Shown in pieces: positions 44,871 through 54,987 of a stretch of DNA of 64,000 nt (the first letter of the stretch is position 1; each line of letters opens with the position of its first letter). This stretch comes from Pseudomonas sp. HMWF032 (lineage in GTDB: Bacteria; Pseudomonadota; Gammaproteobacteria; Pseudomonadales; Pseudomonadaceae): the NCBI RefSeq assembly GCF_003060885.1, contig NZ_QAIG01000013.1, positions 46,979-110,978 on the forward strand, written 5' to 3'. The position numbers were made by a program, and so were the translations under genes. The notes beneath the pieces are model-generated. The model ran no database searches. It had not been told where the DNA came from and saw only the letters and a list, made by a program, of their open reading frames with translations.

Positions 44871-45437
44871 TCAGCGCGGCAAGGCCATCTCGGCCTCAGT
44901 ACGCCGCCAGATCAGCTCGCGGGTGTCATAGCCGCGCTTGCGCGCCTCTTCCAGTAGGGTCGCACGGTGTTGCGGGCTGATGTCCTGATCACGCGCCAAC
45001 AGCCAGAGGTATTTACGGTTGGGATGCCCGACCAGCGCGGTCTGGTAGTTCTCATCCAGGTAGAGCACCCAGTAGTCGCCCTTGGTCAGCCCTGGCAGCA
45101 GAGTGCTGGCCCAATTGTCGAAACGCACCCAGAGCTTGCTGGTTTGCCCCGGCACCTGTGGCACGGCCTGCCCCTTGACCTCCTGCAACTCGCCATTGAA
45201 GGTCCGACAACGGTTTACTACCCCAATAGCCCCGTCGTCCTGCAACCGGTAGTGCGCCTCGGATTGCGCACAGTTGCGCTGGAAGAACATCGGCAGGCGG
45301 GCTACTTCGTACCAGGTACCCTGATAGCGCTGCAGGTCGACCTTGTCCACAGTCTGCGGCGGCACCACACCGGTACCTGAATTAACGCAACCGACCAGCG
45401 CCAGCACAGCGCTCAACACGGCGAACAGACGCATCAC
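44871..45437 (-). CDS. Outer-membrane lipocalin (Blc-like)
   Basis: 188 aa. Signal peptide with lipobox ALVGC (Cys17). Lipocalin motif 1 YQGTWYEVARLPMFFQRNC, followed by VNRCRTFNGELQEVKG, GDYWVLYLDENYQTALVG and KYLWLLARDQ. Bacterial lipocalins bind lysophospholipids or fatty acids on the inner leaflet of the outer membrane. Overlaps the upstream small lipoprotein gene by 4 bases. Confidence 0.93.
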   Translation of the reverse strand: MMRLFAVLSAVLALVGCVNSGTGVVPPQTVDKVDLQRYQGTWYEVARLPMFFQRNCAQSEAHYRLQDDGAIGVVNRCRTFNGELQEVKGQAVPQVPGQTSKLWVRFDNWASTLLPGLTKGDYWVLYLDENYQTALVGHPNRKYLWLLARDQDISPQHRATLLEEARKRGYDTRELIWRRTEAEMALPR

Positions 45438-45688
45438 TTCAGCCCCTTGCCGGAAAACAGCATGACCTTGTCGCCCGCGTACTGCACGCTGATAAACCGC
45501 TGCTCGTCACCCCAGGTGCAGCTGGACATACCCAGAGCACCGGCACACTCATCCGGGCCGCCGAGCAGGCGTTCGACGTCATCCTTGCTCATGCCGGGCT
45601 TGAGCTGGGCGTAGCTGTCCTGGTTGACCTTGTTGCAGGCAACCAGCAGCAGGCAACCGGCGAGTAGTGCGACGACACGCAGAGGCAT
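45434..45688 (-). CDS. DUF3862/BamE-like small lipoprotein
   Basis: 84 aa from 45688 (MPLRVVALLAGCLLLVACNK), with AGGAG upstream; lipobox LLVAC. The mature part YAQLKPGMSKDDVERLLGGPDEC... CTWGDEQRFISVQYAGDKV is the BamE/SmpA-type fold with two conserved Cys likely in a disulfide. Translationally coupled to the lipocalin gene. Confidence 0.83.
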   Translation of the reverse strand: MPLRVVALLAGCLLLVACNKVNQDSYAQLKPGMSKDDVERLLGGPDECAGALGMSSCTWGDEQRFISVQYAGDKVMLFSGKGLK

Positions 45689-45756
45689 GGGATTACTCCT
45701 GAGAAAATGGGCCAAACCAGCTTGGCATAGCCATACCGAGCTTGCTTGCTTCGACG

Positions 45757-46374
45757 CTAGAAGCGTGAGCCTGGTTCCAGCAGAAAGGCAGATTCCTCGG
45801 CACTGCTGCAGCGGCCAAGAATCTGATTGCGGTGGGGGAATCGACCAAAACGGGCGATTACCCGCTGGTGGCGCTCGGCATAATCCAGATAGCCGGCAAA
45901 CAGCTCGCGCTCGGTGTCTGCGACCTGCGTATGCAACACCTCAAAGCGCTGCACGGCCTGATCTTGCAGCTGCAGATCTTCGGCATGCTCCAGCACCAGA
46001 TAGGCAAACACCCGCTGGATCGGCGGCAATGCCTGATCCCAGCCTTGCGCCAGCCCGTGCTGAACCAGAGCACGCGCCAACGGATCACCGGCAAAGGCTT
46101 TTGATGTATCGCGAAAGATCATCCGTGGCAGCTGATCGAGCAACAACAGTGTCGCCAGCCAGCCTTCAGGCTGGCCCTGCCAGTTTTGCAGCTGGTTGCC
46201 CAGCGCCTGCTCGACCAGCGCAGCAAACTGCTCGCGCGCCTGGTCATCCTGGTAGTCCTGTTTGCCGAACCACAGCGCAGTACGACTGGCAGCCACCTCG
46301 GCCGCCGTCACACCGGGGCCGCAGCCGGCCGCACCGAACCACCAGTCGAGCAACGGCTGCCAGGGCACGTTCAC
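45757..46374 (-). CDS. DUF924 family protein
   Basis: 205 aa from a GTG three bases past the fbp stop, so likely co-translated with fbp. LLDWWFG, WFGKQDYQDD, LATLLLLDQLPRMIFRDT, FAYLVLEHAED and FGRFPHRNQILGR are the DUF924 (TPR-like alpha-helical) signatures. Function unknown. Confidence 0.9.
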   Translation of the reverse strand: MNVPWQPLLDWWFGAAGCGPGVTAAEVAASRTALWFGKQDYQDDQAREQFAALVEQALGNQLQNWQGQPEGWLATLLLLDQLPRMIFRDTSKAFAGDPLARALVQHGLAQGWDQALPPIQRVFAYLVLEHAEDLQLQDQAVQRFEVLHTQVADTERELFAGYLDYAERHQRVIARFGRFPHRNQILGRCSSAEESAFLLEPGSRF

Positions 46375-46377
46375 CGC

Positions 46378-47385
46378 TTACTCGCGGTGATAGGCGCTGA
46401 TGCGCAGCACTTCTTCCTTGGAACCCAGGAAGACGGCGACGCGCTGGTGCAGGGACGTCGGCTGGATATCGAGAATGCGCTGGGTGCCATTGGTGGCCAC
46501 ACCGCCAGCCTGCTCGATGATCATCGACATCGGATTGGCTTCGTACATCAGGCGCAGCTTGCCCGGTTTCTCCGGCTCACGACTGTCGCGTGGGTACATA
46601 AATACACCGCCACGGGTGAGGATGCGGTGCACGTCGGCCACCATCGAGGCGATCCAGCGCATGTTGTAGTTCTTGCCCAGCGGGCCTTCTTCACCCGCCA
46701 GCAATTCGCTGACATAGCGCTGCACCGGCGCCTCCCAGTGGCGCTGGTTGGACATGTTGATGGCGAATTCCTTGGTCGACTCCGGCACCTTGATGTTGTC
46801 GTGGGTGAGCACAAAGCTGCCCAGTTCGCGATCCAGGGTAAAGCCCTTGACGCCTTCACCGAGGGTCAGCAGGAGCATGGTCTGCGGGCCGTAGATGGCA
46901 TAACCGGCAGCCACTTGCTGAGTACCCGGCTGGAGGAAGGCCTCTTCGCCCAGATCACCCTCTTCGCCATTGCGGTCTGGGCAGCGCAGTACCGAGAAAA
47001 TGGTGCCGACCGAAACGTTGACGTCGATGTTGCTGGAGCCATCCAGCGGGTCGAATACCAGCAGGTAGGCACCCTTCGGGTACTTGCCGGGAATCTGGTA
47101 GGCATTGTCCATTTCTTCCGACGCCATGCCGGCCAGGTGACCGCCCCATTCGTTGGCTTCCAGCAGAATCTCGTTAGAAATCACGTCGAGTTTCTTCTGC
47201 ACTTCGCCCTGCACGTTCTCGGTGCCCATGCTACCCAGCACACCGCCCAATGCACCTTTGGACACCTGATGGCTGATTTCCTTGCAGGCGCGCGCGACCA
47301 CTTCGATAAGGAAACGCAGATCGGCCGGGGTGTTGTGGCTGCGGGTCTGCTCGATCAGATAGCGGCTGAGGGTAACGCGGGACAT
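46378..47385 (-). CDS. fbp: Class 1 fructose-1,6-bisphosphatase
   Basis: 335 aa. Gluconeogenic phosphatase. Metal-site DPLDGSSNIDVNVSVGTIFS, substrate-side GGVFMYPRD and GGVATNGTQRILDIQP are intact. Starts MSRVTLSRYLIEQTR. Upstream gene of the DUF924 pair. Confidence 0.97.
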   Translation of the reverse strand: MSRVTLSRYLIEQTRSHNTPADLRFLIEVVARACKEISHQVSKGALGGVLGSMGTENVQGEVQKKLDVISNEILLEANEWGGHLAGMASEEMDNAYQIPGKYPKGAYLLVFDPLDGSSNIDVNVSVGTIFSVLRCPDRNGEEGDLGEEAFLQPGTQQVAAGYAIYGPQTMLLLTLGEGVKGFTLDRELGSFVLTHDNIKVPESTKEFAINMSNQRHWEAPVQRYVSELLAGEEGPLGKNYNMRWIASMVADVHRILTRGGVFMYPRDSREPEKPGKLRLMYEANPMSMIIEQAGGVATNGTQRILDIQPTSLHQRVAVFLGSKEEVLRISAYHRE

Positions 47386-47490
47386 GGACGGCTCCGGGAA
47401 GGAAGAAAAATCGCGCGCAGTTTACCCCTTTAGCGGGAAAAGCGCCTCTGCGCTGGATGGAAGGGAAGGCACGGCCTGACAACACCTGAC

Positions 47491-49134
47491 TCAGGCCAGG
47501 CTGCAGACCCGGTTACGGCCTTCATGCTTGGCCTGATAGAGCGCCGCATCCGCCACCTGGAGCAGCTCGTCCAGCACATGCCCCTGCGCAGGCCAAAGCG
47601 CCAGACCAGCCGACAGGGTGACATAGCGCGCACCTCCACGAGTGGACAGCGGATGAGCCGCCAGATCGCGACAGATCCCCTCCAGGCGCGCACGCGCCTC
47701 CGCGGCATCGGCTCTTGGCAAGATCAGCAGGAACTCTTCACCACCGATACGAAACACGGCATCAGAGCTACGCAGGTTCTCCAGCAAGTGCTGGGCTACG
47801 CCCTTGAGCACATCGTCACCTTCGAGATGGCCATGCTCATCGTTCAGTTGCTTGAAGTGATCAAGATCGATAAGAGCCAGGGCAATGGGCGAACATTCGC
47901 GCTGCGCCAAGGTCAGTTCACGGGCAAAGAACTCATCCAAATAGCGCCGGTTATACAAACCGGTCAGCGGATCGCACAGCGCCTGCTGCTGCAACTGCTC
48001 ATGCAGGCTGCTGATGGTTCGCAGGCGCTCCTCACTCAAGGCGAGCGCTTCGGCCAGTTTCAACTCACTAAGGTGGCGTTGGGTCACATCGCGCAGATAG
48101 AGCATCTGCCCGAGCACCTGAGCGCCTTGGCGCGTGACGCGTTCGATCGCCCGGATACGCACCTCGAAGTAGCGTGCGGAGTTGGCCAATGTCAGGAGAC
48201 AATCCTGCTCACCAGGCGGGTGCTGACCCAGCAATTGCTGCAGATCAGCACCGAGAATCGGCCAGTCCAGCAGTGGGCGGCCCTGCCAACCACTGCGCAA
48301 ACTGGCGAGTTTCAACGCCGCCGGATTGGCTTCAATCACTCGCAACTGAGCATCCACCACCAGAACCGGATCAAGCAGCGCTTCCAGCAACAAGTGCCGG
48401 GCCACGGGCAGCAGATCAAAAAGACGTACCCCGACGATCAGCCAGGCAAAGGCCACCAGGGTAAAGGCAAAGCTGAACGGCGTCGGGTCGAAGCCGAACA
48501 GCATCCAGCCAAATACCACGTAACTGATGTTGGCGACCCAGGGCACGGCCGTGACGAAGACAAACGCCAGGTAGTGACGCCGATGCACGCCGTAACTGAC
48601 GATAGCCGCGCGCAGCACTACGCCCATGCAAAACGTCATGAACAGATAAACGTATGCCGCTGCCGCATAGAACAACGGCCCGTGCTCATAACGGATTGGC
48701 GCGCCCGGCTCATCACTGAGCGGCGCGGTACCTGCGCCATAGAACAAACCATGCCAGGGGTTGCTCAGGGCCATCAGCCAAATCAGCACCGGCACCACGG
48801 CCAACCCTAGCACGCTGCGCAGCGGCAACGGTTGCCGCACGCTGTTGACGTATTGCCAGAGGAAGATCGCCCAGAAGGTGGGCGCGACAAGAATTCCCGG
48901 CCAGGCCATGCTCGCCCAGAACACCTTGCACTGTGCGCCCTGCGCGGCCATCTCCAGGCTTGCGGCCACCATCCACCAGAGGCTGGCCAGGTGCAGCACG
49001 ATAAAACTCTCGCGCCCGGGGAAATAGCGCTGCCGAGTCACCCAACGGGTCAACAGCAGCACCCCGATACAGACCAGGCAGGTGAGTATCAATGGCCCAC
49101 TCAACGCCCAGGAGGAATTTCCGCAGGCATTCAT
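47491..49134 (-). CDS. 7TM-PAS-GGDEF diguanylate cyclase
   Basis: 547 aa. An N-terminal seven-helix membrane module of the histidine-kinase 7TM type (about 10-225), one PAS domain (~230-350, LLEALLDPVLVVDAQLRVIE), then GGDEF. Active site is GGEEF at 464-468, with I-site RSSD at 455-458 five residues before. Predicted active and feedback-inhibited. The membrane module likely senses a membrane or small-ligand signal. Transcribed alone. Confidence 0.92.
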   Translation of the reverse strand: MNACGNSSWALSGPLILTCLVCIGVLLLTRWVTRQRYFPGRESFIVLHLASLWWMVAASLEMAAQGAQCKVFWASMAWPGILVAPTFWAIFLWQYVNSVRQPLPLRSVLGLAVVPVLIWLMALSNPWHGLFYGAGTAPLSDEPGAPIRYEHGPLFYAAAAYVYLFMTFCMGVVLRAAIVSYGVHRRHYLAFVFVTAVPWVANISYVVFGWMLFGFDPTPFSFAFTLVAFAWLIVGVRLFDLLPVARHLLLEALLDPVLVVDAQLRVIEANPAALKLASLRSGWQGRPLLDWPILGADLQQLLGQHPPGEQDCLLTLANSARYFEVRIRAIERVTRQGAQVLGQMLYLRDVTQRHLSELKLAEALALSEERLRTISSLHEQLQQQALCDPLTGLYNRRYLDEFFARELTLAQRECSPIALALIDLDHFKQLNDEHGHLEGDDVLKGVAQHLLENLRSSDAVFRIGGEEFLLILPRADAAEARARLEGICRDLAAHPLSTRGGARYVTLSAGLALWPAQGHVLDELLQVADAALYQAKHEGRNRVCSLA

Positions 49135-49328
49135 CGGCTGGGTTCTACCAAAGCTATTGGCCTGGCAATTCGGTCAAAAACACCGCAAAACCACTCAGGC
49201 GCTACCCAAACACGGGTCAAAATAGAAATACGCAAGGGCCTTCCTGACCTCAAACGCCAATCAATTGAAGGTGCCAACCATACTGCAAATTTCGTTAGGT
49301 AGCTGGGCTTTATTTCTGTTAGAGGACT

Positions 49329-50699
49329 CTACTCAGCCTTCGGGCTACGCAACAGACTGACCGCCATCAGCGCCAGCAGTCCAACCCCAAGCAACAACAC
49401 CAGCCACAAGCCCCAACGCTTCCAGCCGCTATCGCTCACCGCTGCCCGCTCTTGCTGTGCCAGGTTAGCGGCCTGCAACGCTGCTTCGGCTGTGCCCAGT
49501 TGCTGCAGGCGCTGCGGCTGATAGCCAGGAATCAGGGTCGTCAGCGGCAAGGCCGCCGACGCTGCCCCGCTGCGCCCCAACGCCAACCGATAGGGCGGGC
49601 TGCCACGCTGCAGAAACACCAGCTGGGTGGCGCGCACCGCTACCTTGATCTGCGGTGGCTCGCCGCCCAGGCCGCCGCCTCGCTCATCCACCTGCAGACG
49701 CAGCTGCTGCACCGCCCAACCGGGCAGTGCCAGCTCGTCCTGACGGATTTCCACGCCATTTTCCGGCAGCCGATAGAGCAGCCCCTGTGTCAGTGATTGC
49801 CAAGCACCCTTGGCTTCATTGCGTCCGCTAACGCGGATCGGCGCCAGGCTATTGGCCTGCGTAAGCTCAACCTTTAACCGTTCCAGCGGCAAGGCCAGGG
49901 GCAGCTGCCACTGATATTCACCATCCGGGCTGCGCGTAGCCGCCAGCGGCTGCGACCACACCAGCGGTGCCGACACGCTATCACTGCGCTGGCTACGCAA
50001 ACTGGCTGCCGTCAGCTGTGGCGCTTGTTGCGGGCTTTGCCAGAGCAGGCGCAGATAACGCGCCTTGCGCCCCGGTAGCTCGATCTGGCGCTGCTCAATA
50101 CGCTCACCGTCGAAAGACAAGCGCGCCAGCTGACCACTGCCCCAGGGCTGCCAGCCTTGCAGGTCATCACTGGCCTCGATGCTGAAGCGCTGAAAACCGT
50201 CCTGGCCGCCGCTCCAATCCAGCTGCAAGCGCACCAGCGGCTCGTCCAATGCGCTGGCATCCAGTAGCCAGCCACGCAGCAAGGCGGGGGTGGCTGAGGA
50301 GTTCGCCTCATCAAGCAACTCGATCAGCGTGCCGCTGGTGCTGCGCTGCACCCGCAGGCTCGGCGTGGCGCTGCTGTCGCCCTGCTCGGCATACAGCGGA
50401 AACCACTTGACCGCCTGCTCCTGCTGGCTGTCGCGCGACTCACCCTGCCCCGCCACCAGGGCGTAAGCCAGGGCCTGACCTTCCGCGTTAAACACCCGCA
50501 GGTCGCGCAGATCGCCATAACGCGCAGCGAAATGCAGCGCCATCGGCACATCCAAACGATACCAGGGGCCTTCGCCACTGAGACTCAGCGGTAATTGCAC
50601 GGCATAGTCGCCAGGCTGCTCCTGCGCCAGGACTGGCGCGCCGCACAGCAAGCCAAGCAAGGCAGCGCTGCCCACGCGGTAAATTAAACGACTGATCAT
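49329..50699 (-). CDS. DUF3999 exported membrane-anchored protein
   Basis: 456 aa: signal peptide 1-25 (GLLCGAPVLAQ), large beta-rich periplasmic part, and one C-terminal membrane helix (about 428-450, GLWLVLLLGVGLLALMAVSL). YAVQLPLSLSGEGPWYRLDV and FSIEASDDLQGWQPWG are DUF3999 features. Its start overlaps the stop of the DUF2339 gene by 4 bases; the two families regularly occur as a pair. Function unknown. Confidence 0.88.
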   Translation of the reverse strand: MISRLIYRVGSAALLGLLCGAPVLAQEQPGDYAVQLPLSLSGEGPWYRLDVPMALHFAARYGDLRDLRVFNAEGQALAYALVAGQGESRDSQQEQAVKWFPLYAEQGDSSATPSLRVQRSTSGTLIELLDEANSSATPALLRGWLLDASALDEPLVRLQLDWSGGQDGFQRFSIEASDDLQGWQPWGSGQLARLSFDGERIEQRQIELPGRKARYLRLLWQSPQQAPQLTAASLRSQRSDSVSAPLVWSQPLAATRSPDGEYQWQLPLALPLERLKVELTQANSLAPIRVSGRNEAKGAWQSLTQGLLYRLPENGVEIRQDELALPGWAVQQLRLQVDERGGGLGGEPPQIKVAVRATQLVFLQRGSPPYRLALGRSGAASAALPLTTLIPGYQPQRLQQLGTAEAALQAANLAQQERAAVSDSGWKRWGLWLVLLLGVGLLALMAVSLLRSPKAE

Positions 50700-53600
50700 G
50701 CTTGCTCCTGCGGCTGATCCACATCCGCCTTGCGTGCCGGCAGGGGCGCGAAATAGCCCACGACCAGCAGCAATACACCCACCCCAATAAACGACACGAT
50801 GCGCTCCAGGCCACCGCGGTTACCCAATTCGACGAAGAACAGCTTGGCCACTACGAGAGCGATCAACGCCGCGCCGATCAGCCACAGCTCGCGCCGGCCA
50901 CGGCGGTTACCGAGCACCATCAGCGGTAGCGCGATCAGCGTCCAGACAATCGACAAGCCAGCCTGCACCAGCATCGAATCGAGTAATGCATCCAGCTGAT
51001 AAGGCACGCCGCCCCAGTGATGGGCCGTGCGCATCACCATCGCGGTCAGCAGGGCGAACAGCGAAGCCCCCGCCACAGCCTGAGTCAGCCACTGACTGTG
51101 CACACCGTCCACGCCCAGCTCGGCCAGGCCCAGGCGCGCCCAGGCGAACACCGCACCCAGGGCAAACAGCAGGCCCAGCTCCAGTGGGTTGAGCAACGGC
51201 AGGTAGGCCAAAGGCTCAGCATCCCCGGCACTGACCACGTTGGCCAGCCAGAACCAGCCCAGCATCAGTAACGCCAGCGGGGCCGCCGCCAGCAAGCGGT
51301 ATTCCCGCGAATAGGCCACGACAGGCCATGGCCAGCGCCGTGGCAGCGCCATCAGCCAGAGGTAGACACTCGGCAGCAGCGCCCAACCCAGCCAGCGCCA
51401 GGCGTTGTAATGCTCCGACAGAGCCAACAGCAGGTAGCGCAATTCCAGCGCCAGCACGCCCAGCAGCAACCAGCAACCGAGCACATGGGCGGCGCTCAGC
51501 GCGCCAGCCGGCAACTGCACCGCCAACCGTCGCAACGCCCAGAAGTGCACGGCAAACAGCAGCGCCCAGGCCAGCCAGCCAAACTGTGCGGCCGGGTGAT
51601 AGTGCTGATGCCAGGCGTACAGCAACACCACACCGGCCAGCGGTGTCAGCAGGCAACACAGCAGCGCCAGTTCGGCCCAGCGGGTGCGCGGGGCCAAAAA
51701 CGCGGCCAAGGCCACACTGGCCGCCAGCAACGCGAGCAAGGCACTTGCCTGCCATTCAGCGGCGACAAAGCGCAGCACTTCACTGCTCAGCGCCAGCGCC
51801 CACCAGGCGGCCCCCCAGACCAACAGTAACTGCGCCAGGCCAAGCAAACTGAAATGACCCAGGGCGCTGGGCGCCTCGCGGCGCGCCAATTGCTGCAAGC
51901 GCCAGGCACCGATCAAGGCGGCGACACCGAGCACCAGCGGCGTCCAGAAATCCATATGAGCCAGCGGCCGAAGCCCCTCGACCGACAACTGACCGAACAG
52001 CAGCGGACTGACTGCGAGAAACACCAGCCCCGCCAGCACCTGCAACAACAGACCGAAGACAAAACTGGCGCGCTGCTGCAGATGCAAACTGAGCCAGATG
52101 ATCAGCAACCCGCTGCCGCCCCATACCGCACTGGCCGTCGCCCAGGGCAGCACAAACAGCACTGCCAGATTGAGAAACACCAGCCCAACCAGCAGCACAA
52201 CCGACAGCCCGCGCAGCAGGCGGCGGTCGTTACCCACCTGCGGATCACGGGCGGCCAGCAGCATGCCGGCGATCAGGCCAAAACCAATCAAGGACGAAGT
52301 CAGCAAGCCCTGCCAGCCGGCAGAGAAGCCGCCCATGCCGGTGGCCGCATTGCCGGCCATCTCCAGCATAAACACCACACCACCAAGCAATTGCACGGTA
52401 AAGGCACTGAACAGGAAGCTGCGCGCCTGCAGGCGCAAACCCAGCCATAACGTCAGCAGACCGGCCAACGCCCAGCTGATCGCCGTGCCCTGGGCAGCAA
52501 ACAGCAACGGCGCAAGCAGATAGAGAAACGCCAGGCCGGCGCAGGCCAGCACCGGCAGACCACGCACTTCCCAACTGCTGGCGTGTTGCGTGTTCTGCCG
52601 CAACTGCCAGTAGCTGAACAGCAAGGCCACGCCAAGCATCAACGCGCCCAGCGGCACACCGTCCAACAGGGTCAGCTCGCCGCCGCGCAAGCCCATAACA
52701 AATGCCAGCGCCGCCCCCACCTGCAGCAGCAGAGCAAACGCCCGCGCCAAGCTGCGCTGCTGACGTAAACCGAGCCAGTAGATACCCGCACCTTCCACCG
52801 CCCAGGCGGCTGAAGTCCAGCGCGCATCCAGACCCAAGGGAATCGCCAGGCTGCCGAACACCACACCCAGTGCCAGGCAGGTTTCTACCAGCAATCCGGC
52901 ACGATCACCGGTGCGGCCGACCAGCAGCCGCGCCAGCAGCAGATAGAACAGTCCGAGCGCCAGCGCACTGAACGCCGCAGCAAATTCGAGGTGTTGCACC
53001 AGCGCAAACTGCAAGCCAAAACCCACCAGCGGCGGACCGAACAGCACAGTGGCGTCGATATAGTCGCCCTTGCGCGCCGCCCAGCGCAGCAGTGCGTCGC
53101 GGTCCTCGGGCGCGTCCAGAGCCTCATGCAGCTTGCGCCGGGCAAACAGCAGACCAATGGCCACATACATCAGGAAAAACAGAATCAAGAACGGCTCGGT
53201 GCTCCACAGCAGTTCCGGCTTATAGGAGCGGATGCCCCAGGCGAAGCCGATGCCAAAGGTGCCGACAAAACCGATCAGATTGAGCAGGCGCCAGGCCTTG
53301 AACCAGGCGATGGCAAAGATTCCGGCATTGAGCAGGGCGAAATAGCTGAACAGTGCCACATGGTTGCCGCTGCCGGTACTGGTCAGGATCGGCGCGGCGA
53401 AACCACCCAATGCCGCTGCAGCCGCCAGGCCCAGGGCATTCTGTTGCACCGCCAGGATCGCCGAGAACACCGTCACCAGCACCAGCAGCCCCAGCGCTAT
53501 ACCAGGGGCGAGCAGCGGGTGCAGGCGCATCGCAGCGAACACCGTCAGGTACAACACTGCGATCCCGGTGCCTTGCAGCATCAAGGCATAGTTCGGGTTA

Positions 53601-54286
53601 CGCAGACGCAGCCACCAGCCCAAACCCAGCAACGCCACGGCACTGGCGGCGACACTGGCATAGCGCAACTCCACCGGCACCACCACGCCTTCGGTGGCGT
53701 AACGCAGCAAGAAGGCCAGGCCGAGAAACAGCAGTACGACACCGACACGCAGCACCGTATTACCGCCCAGCAGCCAGTCCTTCGCCGCCGCAAAGCCCCG
53801 CTCAAGCAAGGTTGGCTGACGCGGTTCAGCAGGCCTCCTGGGTGTAGCGGGCAGCGTTTCGATCGACGCGACAGCGGGCTCAGGCACGGACTGCATGACA
53901 GTGACAGGCTCGGAAGCTGGTTCTGGCAGGACAAAATCCAGGGTCCAGTCCAGTTCAGGCTGGGCCGCTTGAGCACTCACGATAGGTTCAGGTGCAGGCT
54001 CGACAACGGAGCTGATCGGTTCCGACACAGGCGGCACCTCGGCAGCTGGCATGGCGGCCTGCTCCAACTTGAGCAAGCGCTCATACAGCGCCGCAGTGCC
54101 TTGCTCGAAGCGCTGCGTAAACGCCTTGAGCTGCGCCGTCAGCGCAGCATTCTCGCGCGCCAACCCCTGCAGTTTGAGCGCCTGGCCAAGGCCCAAGCCT
54201 ATCAGAGCGCCCAGCAGTGACGCCGTCAGCGTCTCATCTGCCAACGCCCCGAGCACCAACCCCACCAGCATGAAGATCCATTGCAT
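50696..54286 (-). CDS. Giant DUF2339 polytopic membrane protein
   Basis: 1196 aa. A membrane helix at the very start, a coiled-coil stretch (ENAALTAQLKAFTQRFEQGTA, to ~80), a Pro/Glu/Val-rich linker (80-160), then roughly thirty hydrophobic segments to the C-terminus. FRLLRYATEGVVVPVELRY-like block near residue 195 and LQGTGIAVLYLTVFAAMRLH are DUF2339 hallmarks. No catalytic residues recognised; function unknown. Forms an operon with the DUF3999 gene. Confidence 0.88.
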   Translation of the reverse strand: MQWIFMLVGLVLGALADETLTASLLGALIGLGLGQALKLQGLARENAALTAQLKAFTQRFEQGTAALYERLLKLEQAAMPAAEVPPVSEPISSVVEPAPEPIVSAQAAQPELDWTLDFVLPEPASEPVTVMQSVPEPAVASIETLPATPRRPAEPRQPTLLERGFAAAKDWLLGGNTVLRVGVVLLFLGLAFLLRYATEGVVVPVELRYASVAASAVALLGLGWWLRLRNPNYALMLQGTGIAVLYLTVFAAMRLHPLLAPGIALGLLVLVTVFSAILAVQQNALGLAAAAALGGFAAPILTSTGSGNHVALFSYFALLNAGIFAIAWFKAWRLLNLIGFVGTFGIGFAWGIRSYKPELLWSTEPFLILFFLMYVAIGLLFARRKLHEALDAPEDRDALLRWAARKGDYIDATVLFGPPLVGFGLQFALVQHLEFAAAFSALALGLFYLLLARLLVGRTGDRAGLLVETCLALGVVFGSLAIPLGLDARWTSAAWAVEGAGIYWLGLRQQRSLARAFALLLQVGAALAFVMGLRGGELTLLDGVPLGALMLGVALLFSYWQLRQNTQHASSWEVRGLPVLACAGLAFLYLLAPLLFAAQGTAISWALAGLLTLWLGLRLQARSFLFSAFTVQLLGGVVFMLEMAGNAATGMGGFSAGWQGLLTSSLIGFGLIAGMLLAARDPQVGNDRRLLRGLSVVLLVGLVFLNLAVLFVLPWATASAVWGGSGLLIIWLSLHLQQRASFVFGLLLQVLAGLVFLAVSPLLFGQLSVEGLRPLAHMDFWTPLVLGVAALIGAWRLQQLARREAPSALGHFSLLGLAQLLLVWGAAWWALALSSEVLRFVAAEWQASALLALLAASVALAAFLAPRTRWAELALLCCLLTPLAGVVLLYAWHQHYHPAAQFGWLAWALLFAVHFWALRRLAVQLPAGALSAAHVLGCWLLLGVLALELRYLLLALSEHYNAWRWLGWALLPSVYLWLMALPRRWPWPVVAYSREYRLLAAAPLALLMLGWFWLANVVSAGDAEPLAYLPLLNPLELGLLFALGAVFAWARLGLAELGVDGVHSQWLTQAVAGASLFALLTAMVMRTAHHWGGVPYQLDALLDSMLVQAGLSIVWTLIALPLMVLGNRRGRRELWLIGAALIALVVAKLFFVELGNRGGLERIVSFIGVGVLLLVVGYFAPLPARKADVDQPQEQA

Positions 54287-54531
54287 GCAGCGCGTTCCTA
54301 TTCAGCTAAACCCGAACATCCCGTTGCCCGGCACCCGGCGCAAACTGCGCAGCAGTATAGGAGCACGACCGGTGCATACCCAGAGAGACGAATGCCGCAC
54401 GCATCACAGCACAACAAGAAATTCGCCCGTCCGCAAACAGCACAAAAGATGACCAGTTGGCAGATAGTCATCCACAAGCGCCGTCAGGCCGCTATCATCG
54501 CGCGCCGTACAACTGATGCCTGCCTGCGCTG

Positions 54532-54927
54532 ATGAAAAACAACCTGATTGCTGCCGCCGAACTCGACCGCCTGGAAACCTGGGCCAAATACACTGCCGAC
54601 ATGTGCCACAGCTGCATGTCCAGCTGCTGCACGCTGCCGGTCGAGGCACGTCTGAATGACCTGATCCGCATCGGCGTGGTCGATGAGTTCGAACGCAGCG
54701 AACCGCTGAAGAACATCGCCAAGCGCCTGCAGAAGGACGGCATCGTCGAACGTTTCCATCAGAAGTCGGGCATCTTCACCCTCACCCGCATGAGCAACAA
54801 CGACTGCTACTACCTCGATCGCAAAACCCGCCTGTGCACCATCTACGACAAACGCCCGGACACCTGCCGCAACCACCCACGAATCGGCCCGCGCCCAGGT
54901 TATTGCGCCTATAAACCCAAGAGCTAA
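54532..54927 (+). CDS. YkgJ family Cys-cluster protein
   Basis: 131 aa. Two cysteine groups, CHSCMSSCC near residue 25 and NNDCYYLDRKTRLCTIYDKRPDTCRNHP near 90, typical of the CxxCxxxCC (YkgJ/Fli) family thought to bind zinc or an iron-sulfur cluster. Cytoplasmic, role unknown. Confidence 0.87.
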   Translation: MKNNLIAAAELDRLETWAKYTADMCHSCMSSCCTLPVEARLNDLIRIGVVDEFERSEPLKNIAKRLQKDGIVERFHQKSGIFTLTRMSNNDCYYLDRKTRLCTIYDKRPDTCRNHPRIGPRPGYCAYKPKS

Positions 54928-54987
54928 GTTCCGGCTGCGCTGTACTGGTTTACGCTAAAGGCCATTACCCGCAATAGGCCTACCCAG

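Noticed and set aside
46186..47433. 415-codon plus-strand frame opposite fbp
   Set aside because: fbp motifs on the minus strand are complete; the plus product is a compositional shadow.
52991..54220. 409-codon plus-strand frame opposite the DUF2339 gene
   Set aside because: Gln/His-rich antisense artefact of a Leu/Ala-rich membrane protein gene.
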